NCBI GenBank assembly: GCA_018267475.1
Contig: JAFDYI010000005.1
Span: 1-64,000, forward strand
Reading direction: 5' to 3'
Length of the DNA: 64,000 nucleotides
Origin: Bacteroidota bacterium
GTDB taxonomy: Bacteria > Bacteroidota > Bacteroidia > B-17B0 > Aurantibacillaceae
Numbering within the stretch: the first letter of the stretch is position 1; each line of letters opens with the position of its first letter. This document shows positions 1 to 8,340 of this stretch, piece after piece. Below the pieces are notes generated by a model. That model was not told the DNA's origin. It saw nothing but the letters and a program-made list of their open reading frames with translations, and did no database searches. The position numbers and the translations under genes were made by a program.

Positions 1-2
1 GT

Positions 3-518
3 ACTTATAAATTTACCAACCTAAATGCCGGAACCTATAGTTTTGTGGTTACTAAACCCGGTTACGGGCTTACTAAATATTTTGGCTTTGAGTTTGTAGG
101 TGGAGGTACTACTTATAAAAATTTTTCTCTAGCACAAATACCTTCTTTCAATGTTAGTACCGCTCAAACCGTTTTAGGGGTAGATACTATAATAATAAAC
201 GGGACAGTACCTCACCAACCATTTTTGGTAAACATAAAAATATACGTTTCTATTCCATCTCATACTTCTGTAAATGAGAATGCCGGCAACTATTCTACTG
301 TTTTGGGTAATTATTTTTCTCCCTCCTCCACTTCTTTTAGCAATAGTATAAGCACTCAAAATTTATATAGTTTGGGTTTTACGAGCGGAAGTACTGTTTA
401 TTTTGCCCTTTATATATGTAACATGAACGGATCGTCCTATCAAGACCCTATAACGGGCTTATTAGTATCTACCGCCCTAAGCAGCACTCCAGTAATAGTT
501 TCTGCTATAGTGCCTTAA
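3..518 (+). CDS. C-terminal part of a surface/secreted-type protein (5' end outside window)
   Basis: The reading frame enters from the left edge and stops at 516-518, giving 171 visible residues. The first residues (LNAGTYSFVVTKPGYG) resemble the end of a carboxypeptidase-regulatory-like or SpaA-like beta-sandwich, in which a YxFxNLxAGTYxVxVTKxGY pattern is common. The rest is rich in Ser, Thr, Asn, Gly and aromatic residues, as in exported Bacteroidota adhesin domains. No enzyme motif is visible. The frame stops just before an out-of-frame piece of a T9SS sorting domain (next entry), so this protein has probably lost its secretion tail. Function is unknown; a cell-surface role is inferred from composition. 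Confidence 0.55.
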   Translation, partial: TYKFTNLNAGTYSFVVTKPGYGLTKYFGFEFVGGGTTYKNFSLAQIPSFNVSTAQTVLGVDTIIINGTVPHQPFLVNIKIYVSIPSHTSVNENAGNYSTVLGNYFSPSSTSFSNSISTQNLYSLGFTSGSTVYFALYICNMNGSSYQDPITGLLVSTALSSTPVIVSAIVP

Positions 519-711
519 ACACAAGCTATGTCCAAATACTTTTTTATGATATGAACGGCAGGCTGCTGTACCAACAAAACTATGGCGCCAATGCAGGCAG
601 CAATAGCTACAAAATAGATATAAGCGGCTTAGATGCGGGCATCTATTTTGTGAGCCTTAGCGATGCCGATGGCTCGCCCATAAAGCAAGATAAAATAGTG
701 TTGTACAAATA
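518..711 (+). pseudogene. Out-of-frame remnant of a T9SS type A sorting domain
   Basis: A second frame, open from 422 to the stop at 709-711, encodes the second half of a type A sorting domain: it contains FYDMNGRLLYQQNYG, then IDISGLDAGIYFVSL, and ends KIVLYK. The usual first half with the YPNP motif is missing in all three frames. The preceding gene stops at 518 in another frame. A single frameshift cannot restore a full domain, so a small deletion plus frameshift, or a misassembly, is likely. Confidence 0.6.
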
Positions 712-963
712 ACGTTTTTAGGAGCTAAACGTATTGCAAAAAAACGTGTTTTTACCCACTTAAAGAATCGCAATTGTGCCGATGCTTTGCAAGCTAAACT
801 TGTGCTAAAAAAGGTGGCAATTCCACTTTTAGCTATGCTACAAAAATAGCATATTTTTTTTGCTATCCGTGGCATTTAAAATTTAATTATACTTTGTATA
901 TTTTTTTTATCTTTAGCCCTTATTAAAAACAAAATTCTTTTTTTAGAAATTCAATAAAACAAT
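712..963. other. Intergenic stretch with no gene seen
   Basis: An AT-rich gap between the sorting-domain remnant and the ABC transporter gene. It holds a weak hairpin (AAAAAC-GT-GTTTTT near 739-752) and a candidate -7 element at 908-915. I see no coding potential or RNA gene. Confidence 0.5.
908..915 (+). promoter_or_regulatory. Candidate -7 element for the ABC transporter gene
   Basis: TATCTTTA matches the Bacteroidota TAnnTTTG consensus at 7 of 8 positions and lies about 50 nt before the start codon at 964. Confidence 0.3.
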
Positions 964-3900
964 ATGAGCGAACGAATACTGAGAGCCCTCATGCAGCTTT
1001 TTGCCATCATTGCTAAGGTAGATGGCGTTACCAATACCGGCAGAACGGTGGTGCAACAGTTTTTAAAACAACAGTTAAACCAAGAGTTAGTAGAACAATA
1101 CCTTATTGTTTTTGATGAATTTTTAGAAGCACACCATCAGGTTACCAAAAAGAAAGACGGCACCGCCAAGCGCACCTCGCTAAACTCGGTAAAAGTGCTA
1201 AAAATATGTACCGAGATAAATAAAGAACTAGAGCAAAATCAAAAAATAATTGTGCTGATACGTTTGCTGGAATTTGTACACTCTTCCAACGAAATATCCG
1301 AACAAGAGTTGGAATTTGTAACTACCGTTGCCGAAACGTTTAATATATCCAACGAAGAGTTTAGCAACTTGCGTTATTTTGCTGAAAACAAAAAAGACAG
1401 CATCAACGCGCAAGAATTTTTAATTATTGATAACCACGCAGAAAACACACACGTATTTAAACATATACATTGCGAGCATTTTAACGATCAGATAGAAATA
1501 TGGGTTATATCCATACCCAGCGTGGGCATGTACGCGCTAAAACTAAACGGAAACCAAGAGCTTTTGCTAAACGGGCAAGCCGTTACCCCTCAAAAAATAT
1601 ACATTCTTACTCCGGGATCTTCCCTTAGAAGCCCGAAAGTAAAACCCATTTATTACTCCGATATTATTAGTCGCTTTTTAGCTGATAAATCCAGTGCGGT
1701 AGTGTCGTTTCAGGCGGTTGATTTGGAATACAAATTTTCAGGAGGCAAGTTAGGCTTGCGCGGCATCAATATCAATGAGCAAAGCGGCAAGCTGATAGGC
1801 ATTATGGGAGGCTCCGGAGCAGGAAAATCTACCTTGCTAAACGTATTAAATGGAAATGAAACACCCAGCGGCGGTGCCGTTTTAATAAACGGAGTAAACA
1901 TACATACCGAAAAACACAAAATAGAGGGCGTAATAGGACACGTAAGTCAAGACGATTTATTGATAGAAGAACTAACCGTATATCAAAACCTATTTTACAA
2001 CGCTAAACTTTGTTTCGGAAATTTAGACGACGTTCTTATTTCTGAGATGGTGATGAAAACCCTTACCGATTTGGGGTTGGAGCAAACGCGCGACCTAAAA
2101 GTAGGCTCCCCCTTAGAAAAAACCATTTCAGGAGGGCAAAGAAAGCGTTTAAATATTGGGCTGGAGCTTATTCGCGAACCGGCTGTACTGTTTGTTGATG
2201 AACCCACTTCGGGCTTGTCGTCAAGAGACTCAGAAAACATCATGGACCTACTAAAAGAGCTTTCCTTAAAAGGGAAATTAATTTTCGTAGTAATACACCA
2301 GCCCTCGTCAGACATATTTAAAATGTTTGACAAACTAATGATATTAGACGTAGGAGGCTACCCCGTTTACTACGGAAACCCCGTGGACGCCGTTATTTAT
2401 TTTAAACGATTAGTAAGCCATGTAAACGCCGAAGAAAGCGAATGCGTAGCCTGTGGTAACGTAAACCCCGAACAAATTTTTAACATCATAGAAACGAAAG
2501 TGGTAGATGAATTTGGAAACCTTACCAATAAACGAAAATTTTCTCCCTCAGAGTGGAGCGACCACTACCGAAAACTGATAGAAAAAAACATTCCTAAAGG
2601 AGGCTCTCACACCGATATACCCGAAAGCACTTTTAAAATTCCGAACAAAATAAAACAGTTCGTTATTTTTGCCACACGCGATATAAAAAGCAAACTTACC
2701 AATACCCAATACCTTCTTATCAATATGCTAGAAGCACCCGTATTGGCCGCCATCTTAGCCTTTGCCGTGCGCTACTACAACACCGATGCCGAAAATGGAA
2801 AAGGCTACATCTACCACGACAACGAAAACATACCCATTTATATGTTTATGAGCATTGTGGTTGCCCTTTTTATTGGCCTTACCGTAAGCGCCGAAGAAAT
2901 TATACGCGACCGAAAAATACAAAAGCGCGAATCGTTTTTGAACCTAAGCCGCATCAGCTACCTACTATCCAAAATGGGTATTATGTTCACCTTATCAGCC
3001 ATACAAACAGCCACCTTTATTTTGGTGGGCAACTCCATATTAGAAATACAAGGTATGTGGATAGACTACTGGTTGGTGCTCTTTACCACCTCGTGTTTTG
3101 CCAATATGTTGGGGCTTAACATCTCTTCAGCCTTCAACAGTGCCGTTACTATCTATATTATGATTCCTTTTTTAATTATTCCGCAACTGTTGCTAAGCGG
3201 CGTAATGGTAAAATTTGATAAGCTAAACCCCTCCATAGCCGTGCAAGGCGGAGTGCCTTTTATTGGCGAAGTAATGACCTCACGCTGGGCTTACGAAGCT
3301 TTGGCGGTTAATCAGTTTAAAACAAACGCCTACGAAAAACCATTTTATAAATACGACAAAGCCATATCGGAAGCCGGATACAAAAAAGATTACTGGGCGC
3401 AAAAAATGGCCGACAAATCATCTAAAATAGAAAAGCAATTAGGCAACCCAAAAAATAATTCGGAAACCGAAAAAGACCTGGAACTACTTCGTAATGAACT
3501 AAACAAAGAATATACTAAGCACAAAAACCTACCTAAATTTACCGATACCGAAAACTTATATTTAGGAAAGGTAAACCCGCAAATGTTGGATAATTTAAGA
3601 GACTACCTGCTTAATGCCAAGCCTAACTCATTAAAACAATACTATATAAACTTAGACAAAAGGGCTCGCGACGAGAAAGACAAAATAAACGCACAGTACA
3701 ACAGCCCCGAAACGCATGTTAAATTTATTGCCTTGATAAACGACTGCGATAACGAAGCGCTAAACAACCAACTAAAAAATGCCAACGATATAGGCGGCGA
3801 AGTATGTTTAGAAAAAGATGGGCGTTTTATACAACGAACCGATCCGGTGTTTTTAGACCCGGAAAACAACTACGGCAGAGCGCACTTCTTAGCCCCTCAA

Positions 3901-4077
3901 AAAAAACTATTTGGTGTAAAGTATCAAACCTTTTGGTTTAACATCAGTTTTATATGGACGATGAGCCTGCTTCTATTTGCATCGCTGTACTACGATTGGT
4001 TTAAAAATGTTTTAGATGGCTTTGGCAACTTATTTTCTTTTCTTATAAAAAAAATACGCAAGGCTAAAGCAGCTTAA
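964..4077 (+). CDS. ABC transporter, ABCG-like ATPase fused to permease, with TerB-like N-terminal region
   Basis: A 1037-residue fusion. Residues 1-145 are helical and acidic and resemble the TerB-like region of Bacteroidota transporters; residues 150-235 look beta-rich (FHA-like). The ATPase follows: Walker A GGSGAGKST near 281-289, signature ISGGQRKRLN near 386, Walker B VLFVDEPTSGL near 410, and H-loop VIHQPSSD near 443. This ABCG/White-type domain order (ATPase before membrane part) continues into a permease starting near 585. A hydrophilic stretch of roughly 200 residues (about 780-985) separates the main membrane part from a last transmembrane helix near residues 990-1012. The substrate cannot be told from sequence. 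The downstream lipoprotein gene has its own promoter but may work with it. Confidence 0.85.
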   Translation: MSERILRALMQLFAIIAKVDGVTNTGRTVVQQFLKQQLNQELVEQYLIVFDEFLEAHHQVTKKKDGTAKRTSLNSVKVLKICTEINKELEQNQKIIVLIRLLEFVHSSNEISEQELEFVTTVAETFNISNEEFSNLRYFAENKKDSINAQEFLIIDNHAENTHVFKHIHCEHFNDQIEIWVISIPSVGMYALKLNGNQELLLNGQAVTPQKIYILTPGSSLRSPKVKPIYYSDIISRFLADKSSAVVSFQAVDLEYKFSGGKLGLRGININEQSGKLIGIMGGSGAGKSTLLNVLNGNETPSGGAVLINGVNIHTEKHKIEGVIGHVSQDDLLIEELTVYQNLFYNAKLCFGNLDDVLISEMVMKTLTDLGLEQTRDLKVGSPLEKTISGGQRKRLNIGLELIREPAVLFVDEPTSGLSSRDSENIMDLLKELSLKGKLIFVVIHQPSSDIFKMFDKLMILDVGGYPVYYGNPVDAVIYFKRLVSHVNAEESECVACGNVNPEQIFNIIETKVVDEFGNLTNKRKFSPSEWSDHYRKLIEKNIPKGGSHTDIPESTFKIPNKIKQFVIFATRDIKSKLTNTQYLLINMLEAPVLAAILAFAVRYYNTDAENGKGYIYHDNENIPIYMFMSIVVALFIGLTVSAEEIIRDRKIQKRESFLNLSRISYLLSKMGIMFTLSAIQTATFILVGNSILEIQGMWIDYWLVLFTTSCFANMLGLNISSAFNSAVTIYIMIPFLIIPQLLLSGVMVKFDKLNPSIAVQGGVPFIGEVMTSRWAYEALAVNQFKTNAYEKPFYKYDKAISEAGYKKDYWAQKMADKSSKIEKQLGNPKNNSETEKDLELLRNELNKEYTKHKNLPKFTDTENLYLGKVNPQMLDNLRDYLLNAKPNSLKQYYINLDKRARDEKDKINAQYNSPETHVKFIALINDCDNEALNNQLKNANDIGGEVCLEKDGRFIQRTDPVFLDPENNYGRAHFLAPQKKLFGVKYQTFWFNISFIWTMSLLLFASLYYDWFKNVLDGFGNLFSFLIKKIRKAKAA

Positions 4078-4156
4078 TAAAAAAAGCCCCTCCCCTTTGT
4101 AGCATACTGCATGATGCCCCCCTTTTTTGGCTAATGCGTTTTAATATATTTTTTTA

Positions 4157-4164
4157 TATCTTTG
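4157..4164 (+). promoter_or_regulatory. -7 promoter element TATCTTTG for the lipoprotein gene
   Basis: An exact TAnnTTTG match whose last base lies 7 nt before the ATG at 4171. Transcription would start at or just before the start codon. The TTG at 4162, which would give a longer protein, lies inside this element and is rejected as the start. Confidence 0.6.
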
Positions 4165-4170
4165 TGCAGT

Positions 4171-4998
4171 ATGCGTATAAAAAAATTTATTTTATTTTTA
4201 ACGGTAATAACCAGTTTGTTCGCTTGCTCCTCTAACGAAAACGAGGAAAACATGAGCGATACAGCCGGTGCCGCCGAAAAGGCTGTGATAGAAGAACAAA
4301 AAATAAACGCTCAAAACGTATTTAACTCCATACCCGGTCCTAACGAACTATCTGAAATGGTAACACAAACCAATTTAGACTACGATATAAGCCTTACCAA
4401 CGACCCCATGAACCTCAACAAATACACCAGCGATGATGCTAAAGCCTTGGTACTGGGTATTTACGGGGGCGATATGGTATATGCCAATACTTACGAGCAA
4501 ACGCAAGAAAGCATGTCTTTTTTAAAATGCTTAAACAGCCTGTGCCGCAGCTTAGGTATTACCGATGCTTTTGACGATAAAACAGCAGACCGCCTGCAAG
4601 CCAATAGAGATAATAAAGACAGCCTGCTTACCATTGTTTCTAAATCGTTTAACCGCGCCGATGCTTTTTTAAGAGAGAACCAACGGCCGGGCACTTCGGC
4701 GCTAATGGTTGCCGGTGGGTGGATAGAAGGCTTGTACCTATCCGGTAAATTAGCTGAAAAATCAAAAAACAGACGATTGATACAAAAAATGAGTCAGCAG
4801 AAAAAATCGATTGCCGACCTAATTCAGTTAATACAAAACGGAAAAATAGCATCTGGAGCATCTTATGTGCTTACCGGCTTGCAAGATATACAAAACACCT
4901 ACAATAAAATTTCGGATACGGAGCCCATGAGCGAGGCACAACTATCGGAGCTAAACAATAAAGTTTTTGCTTTGCGTGCCAAAATGGTGGCCGTATAA
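4171..4998 (+). CDS. Putative lipoprotein of unknown function
   Basis: 275 residues from the ATG at 4171. The N-terminus is a lipoprotein signal: MRIKK, a hydrophobic run, then LFAC with the lipidation cysteine at position 19, followed by a Ser/Asn/Glu-rich linker. The mature part is mostly predicted helix, with a TPR-like or all-helical feel but no recognised motif, and includes a C-x6-C pair (FLKCLNSLCRSLG). It follows the ABC transporter on the same strand after 93 nt and has its own promoter. Export to the periplasm or outer membrane follows from the lipobox. I do not recognise the family. Confidence 0.7.
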   Translation: MRIKKFILFLTVITSLFACSSNENEENMSDTAGAAEKAVIEEQKINAQNVFNSIPGPNELSEMVTQTNLDYDISLTNDPMNLNKYTSDDAKALVLGIYGGDMVYANTYEQTQESMSFLKCLNSLCRSLGITDAFDDKTADRLQANRDNKDSLLTIVSKSFNRADAFLRENQRPGTSALMVAGGWIEGLYLSGKLAEKSKNRRLIQKMSQQKKSIADLIQLIQNGKIASGASYVLTGLQDIQNTYNKISDTEPMSEAQLSELNNKVFALRAKMVAV

Positions 4999-5029
4999 AA
5001 ATTCCGCATAAAAATACTTCGCGAAAAAT

Positions 5030-5368
5030 TTAATGCTGTTCAAAAAAAAGAGGATTTCCGTCCGGATCCAACACTAAAAAGTGCTTGCCGGAGCTGGTGC
5101 CTTCTTTAGCTTCTATCACAAACGGAATGCCTTTTTCTTTTAATTGTTTTTGTAATTCAAAAATATGTTGCACACTAAAGGTAATGGTATTGCGCGGAAT
5201 GACACCCTCATACAAGCCTACAATAAGCTGCCCGTTGCGCATAATAAGGTACTTTTGCTGCTCGTTGCTAAAGCGCTCGTCTATCACAAAACCCATTTTT
5301 TGATAAAAAGATTTTGATGCTTGCAAGCTCTTTACATTCAACGCGATGTGATGTTGCCCTAAATTCAT
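5030..5368 (-). CDS. VOC-family (glyoxalase/dioxygenase fold) protein
   Basis: A single VOC domain of 112 residues. The first strand carries HHIALNV, the middle has RNGQLIVGLYEG, and the end is LVLDPDGNPLFFEQH, the usual DPDGNxxxFE ending. This fold supports glyoxalase I, dioxygenases, fosfomycin-type transferases and antibiotic-binding proteins, so the substrate is not assigned. There are two close ATGs, at 5374 and 5368. The first overlaps the last base of a -7-like element (TACATTTA, 5381 to 5374), so the second is chosen, which makes the transcript nearly leaderless. It stands alone, convergent with the lipoprotein gene. Confidence 0.8.
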   Translation of the reverse strand: MNLGQHHIALNVKSLQASKSFYQKMGFVIDERFSNEQQKYLIMRNGQLIVGLYEGVIPRNTITFSVQHIFELQKQLKEKGIPFVIEAKEGTSSGKHFLVLDPDGNPLFFEQH

Positions 5369-5373
5369 ACGCA

Positions 5374-5381
5374 TAAATGTA
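5374..5381 (-). promoter_or_regulatory. Candidate -7 element for the VOC gene
   Basis: TACATTTA on the minus strand, 7 of 8 matches to TAnnTTTG, ending 6 nt before the chosen ATG. Confidence 0.35.
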
Positions 5382-5430
5382 CACTTTATTTACTTTCCCG
5401 CCAAAAAAGGAGGTGTTATTTTTTTCGTAA

Positions 5431-5469
5431 CCTTTTTAAAAAGGAGGGGCATCTCTATAAACTCCCTCC
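5431..5469 (-). terminator. Candidate terminator downstream of the RNase G gene
   Basis: On the minus strand GGAGGG and CCCTCC (5469-5464 and 5448-5443) pair around a 15-nt loop and are followed by TTTTT. The T run belongs to the perfect palindrome CCTTTTTAAAAAGG (5431-5444). It lies about 240 nt after the RNase G stop. The rest of 5369-5573 shows no gene. Confidence 0.45.
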
Positions 5470-5573
5470 AAAATTAGTCGTATTTATTAGTAGATAAAAA
5501 GCTGCTCATTCAAGCTAATAAATTTAATTAAACAAAAAACCTATGTTTAGGAAGCCCTTTCGAGGAGCTTACA

Positions 5574-5675
5574 ATGAGCCCACTCAATCCTCAGTATTTG
5601 ACAAAAAAGCAAAGTGTATTTCAGAGAATCCGTGCTTTTGTAGATACGTTTAAAGGAGTAGGAGAAAAAATTTGA
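5574..5675 (+). CDS. Possible small ORF (33 aa) behind a Shine-Dalgarno-like site
   Basis: ATG at 5574 opens a 33-residue frame ending [15 protein letters not shown] at 5562-5567 sits 6 nt upstream, an unusually good ribosome site for this genome. The peptide is basic (five Lys, three Arg) and could form an amphipathic helix. It lies alone on the plus strand in a 339-nt gap between convergent minus-strand genes, with no clear TAnnTTTG element before it. I do not recognise a family; it may be a remnant of a longer gene. Confidence 0.3.
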   Translation: MSPLNPQYLTKKQSVFQRIRAFVDTFKGVGEKI

Positions 5676-5707
5676 CTATCTATAATCATTTAGCATAATA
5701 GCAAACC

Positions 5708-7264
5708 TTAATACACAATTTCTTCATCGGCTTGGTTATAAAACTTAAATTGAGTAAAACCAAAAGAAGTCATGCTGCGCATGGTTATTTTACAACCTGT
5801 TGTTTTTTTCCATTTGTGCAGTAGGCTGTTCCAGAAAAAACCTTTGGTAATATAGGCTTCTATATATGGGTGCACGGCTAAGGTTAGCCTGTTTATTTTT
5901 TGCTCATTTACCACATACTTCAGGGCTGTTTCTATTTGCTCTACAAACAGTACGCTGGGCTGTATTTTTCCAGAGCCTTGGCAACTGGGGCAGCTTTCTT
6001 GCACGTCCACATTCATCTCGGGGCGTACGCGCTGGCGAGTAAGCTGTATCAAACCGAACCTGCTAGGAGGGAGTATGTTGTGCTTGGCCCTATCGCTTTT
6101 CATAAACTCTTTAAATTTTTCAAAAAGTTCTTTGCGATACTCAGGGTTTCGCATGTCAATAAAATCTACTACAATAATACCGCCCATATCGCGCAGGCGT
6201 AGTTGGCGTGCTATTTCGGCAGCGGCTTCTAAGTTTACAGCCAGTGCATTTTCATCTTGCGTATTAGCTGCTTTAGCACGGTTGCCGCTGTTTACATCAA
6301 TTACGTGCAAAGCCTCTGTATGCTCTACTATCAGGTAGGCTCCACTTTTTAAATAAACCGTTTTACCAAAAAGCGATTTTATTTGGCGCTCTACTCCAAA
6401 GCTATCAAAAATAGGTATTTTGCCTTCGTAAGGTTTTAGAATGTTTAGTTGGTCGGGGGCAATGTTTTTTAGGTAGGAAGTAATATCGCTGTGTATTTGC
6501 TTATCGTTGGTATGTATAGCTGAAAATTTTTCGTTTAGTATATCGCGCAACAAAGCATTGGTTCTATCTACCTCGCCCAACACTCGTGTAGGGGGAGTAG
6601 CTGTTTTTAATGTTTTAAAGCAAACTTCCCACTTGGCTATTAAATCATTCAGGTCGCTTTCTATTTCAGCTACGCTTTTGCCTTCGGCTACGGTGCGAAT
6701 AATGACTCCAAAGTTTTTGGGTTTGATGCTGGTAAGTAAATCTTTGAGGCGGTGTTTTTCTTCGTTGCTGCGAATTTTTGAAGATATAGATACTTTATCT
6801 GAAAACGGGATAAGCACAATAAAGCGCCCCGCCAAAGACACTTCGCAGGTAACGCGAGGCCCTTTAGCCGAAATGGGTTCTTTAGCTACTTGAATGAGTA
6901 TTTCTTGTCCGTTTTTTACTAATTCATTTATTTTTCCGTCTTTGGCAATATCCGCCTCCGGCTTAAAATACATGAGGTTTGATGAGTTTTGCTTGCCGCT
7001 GCGTACTTGCTCTACATACTTGTTGAGTGAAGATGCTTGGGGCCCTAAGTCAAGGTAGTGCAAAAAGGCGTCTTTTTCATAGCCTACATCTACAAAGGCG
7101 GCGTTTAGTCCGGTCATTACTTTTCCTACACGGCCAAAATAAATATCGCCTACCGCCCACTTTAGGTTTCCTTTTTCGCGATGCAGCTCTACCAAACGTT
7201 TATCGTTTAAAAGGGCAATAACAACATCTTCCGAAGTTTTATTGATAATAAGTTCGTAATTCAC
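5708..7264 (-). CDS. rng: Ribonuclease G/E family endoribonuclease
   Basis: 518 residues, the normal length for RNase G and for the catalytic half of RNase E. An S1-type RNA-binding region is embedded near residues 35-130 (AVGDIYFGRVGKVMTGLNAAFVDVGYEKDAFLH). Catalytic metal-binding aspartates appear in VIDVNSGN and in VVDFIDMRNPEYR, and the zinc-link CPSC motif follows. These enzymes cut single-stranded AU-rich RNA from a 5' monophosphate and act in rRNA maturation and mRNA decay in the cytoplasm. Translation starts at GTG (7262-7264). A 9-bp hairpin lies 35 nt upstream, between this gene and the tiny mS38-like gene. No C-terminal degradosome scaffold is present. Confidence 0.93.
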   Translation of the reverse strand: MNYELIINKTSEDVVIALLNDKRLVELHREKGNLKWAVGDIYFGRVGKVMTGLNAAFVDVGYEKDAFLHYLDLGPQASSLNKYVEQVRSGKQNSSNLMYFKPEADIAKDGKINELVKNGQEILIQVAKEPISAKGPRVTCEVSLAGRFIVLIPFSDKVSISSKIRSNEEKHRLKDLLTSIKPKNFGVIIRTVAEGKSVAEIESDLNDLIAKWEVCFKTLKTATPPTRVLGEVDRTNALLRDILNEKFSAIHTNDKQIHSDITSYLKNIAPDQLNILKPYEGKIPIFDSFGVERQIKSLFGKTVYLKSGAYLIVEHTEALHVIDVNSGNRAKAANTQDENALAVNLEAAAEIARQLRLRDMGGIIVVDFIDMRNPEYRKELFEKFKEFMKSDRAKHNILPPSRFGLIQLTRQRVRPEMNVDVQESCPSCQGSGKIQPSVLFVEQIETALKYVVNEQKINRLTLAVHPYIEAYITKGFFWNSLLHKWKKTTGCKITMRSMTSFGFTQFKFYNQADEEIVY

Positions 7265-7298
7265 GATTGTAAAATTGAATTATATACATACACCAAAA

Positions 7299-7322
7299 GC
7301 TGAAAAGAATATCCTTTTCAGC
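7299..7322 (-). promoter_or_regulatory. Perfect 9-bp hairpin upstream of rng (attenuator or terminator)
   Basis: GCTGAAAAG and CTTTTCAGC pair around a 6-nt loop. On the minus strand it is followed by TTTTGG, a short U run. It lies 29 nt after the mS38-like stop and 35 nt before the rng GTG, so it could partly end the upstream transcript or be a cleavage/control site in the rng leader. Confidence 0.5.
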
Positions 7323-7350
7323 CTAAGGCGATTTTATTTAAAAAAAATGA

Positions 7351-7440
7351 TTATTTCTTTTTATGGCGATTCTTTCTCAAACGTTTTTTGCGTTTGTGAG
7401 TAGCCATTTTATGACGTTTTCTTTTCTTTCCGCTTGGCAT
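7351..7440 (-). CDS. Small basic ribosomal protein, AURKAIP1/COX24 (mS38, bS22-like) domain
   Basis: A 29-residue protein starting MPSGKKRKRHKM and containing HKRKKRLRKNRHKKK; over half the residues are Lys, Arg or His. This pattern is the AURKAIP1/COX24 domain of mitochondrial small-subunit protein mS38, whose bacterial counterpart (bS22, as in mycobacteria) sits on 16S rRNA near the decoding region. Very short versions are found next to rng in Bacteroidota, as here: it lies between the TPR gene and rng on the same strand. A ribosomal role is inferred from the family. It is short enough to be missed by automatic gene callers. Confidence 0.85.
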   Translation of the reverse strand: MPSGKKRKRHKMATHKRKKRLRKNRHKKK

Positions 7441-7512
7441 AGTTTCTTTTTTTTGTGCTTTGGTATTTTGTTACCTCAGCTGGTTAAACATGATTCTATT
7501 TTCTCTTTTTAT

Positions 7513-8340
7513 TTAGCTATTCTGCAACTGCAGAATGTATTTTTTTATTTGTTCTTTAATCTCTTTGTCGGGCGTTAAAGCCACATATTTTTTTAGTGTT
7601 TCTATTGCTTTGTTTTTTTCACCTTGCTTTTCGTACGCATCGGCCAAAAACAGGTAGGCTTCCATGTAATCGGGCTGCAAGCGTAGTACTTTTTGGTACC
7701 GCAGCAGTGCTTTATCGTATTGGGCTGACTTTACCGCAAAACCCGCCAGCACCATTTGTACTTGCACATTAGTGCTATCGGCTTGTTCTACTTCTTTTAG
7801 CAGCGCAATGCCTTTCATGGGGTTTGTGCTTCCTTCTACCATACACGATGCTAATTGAATTTTGGCATCGGTATAATCAGCTTTTAAGGCTAATGCTTTG
7901 CTATAACAAAAGCTAGCTGCTGCAAGCAAACTTTGTTTTTGGGTGGCTTCTTGCACAAAGCCCGTAGTATAAAAATAACGGTTTCCGGCATGATACCACA
8001 TTTTTGGGGTGTTTGCTTTTTCTGCCTTTTTTTGAAAAAAGAAGCAGGAGGCTGCAGGCATTTTTTTTTCGTTGCAAAAATCAACTAAGGTATTAATGCT
8101 GGCCGTATCGTTTATATTTTTAGAGAGTGTCTGGAATTGCTCTTTATCTTTGGGCGATAAAACAGCTATTTGGGCATCTACTATCGTTTTTAAATCTACC
8201 GAAGGAGCGGCATCCTGTGGCGTTGCAGGCGCAACCGCAGTATCGGCTTTTTTTTCCGATTTTTTGTTGGCAATAAATAAAAGAACGAACAGAACAGCAG
8301 AGCAAGCAACAATAAGGAGTTGGAGCTTATTTGCTTTCAT
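7513..8340 (-). CDS. TPR-repeat protein with N-terminal membrane anchor
   Basis: 275 residues. One N-terminal hydrophobic helix (residues 7-24, LLIVACSAVLFVLLFIAN) is followed by a charged linker, then at least three tetratricopeptide units toward the C-terminus (AQYDKALLRYQKVLRLQPD, MEAYLFLADAYEKQGEKNKAIETLKK). TPRs mediate protein-protein contacts; the partner is unknown. The helix suggests the repeats face the periplasm. Its start overlaps the end of the HU gene by 14 nt, so the two are co-transcribed and probably translationally coupled. The HU-TPR-rng order is conserved in many Bacteroidota. Confidence 0.85.
   Translation of the reverse strand: MKANKLQLLIVACSAVLFVLLFIANKKSEKKADTAVAPATPQDAAPSVDLKTIVDAQIAVLSPKDKEQFQTLSKNINDTASINTLVDFCNEKKMPAASCFFFQKKAEKANTPKMWYHAGNRYFYTTGFVQEATQKQSLLAAASFCYSKALALKADYTDAKIQLASCMVEGSTNPMKGIALLKEVEQADSTNVQVQMVLAGFAVKSAQYDKALLRYQKVLRLQPDYMEAYLFLADAYEKQGEKNKAIETLKKYVALTPDKEIKEQIKKYILQLQNS

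Noticed and set aside
712-963. Antisense frame 657-875 and a possible RNA gene after the sorting-domain remnant
   Set aside because: The frame overlaps the remnant and resembles no protein; no cloverleaf or stable long structure is visible.
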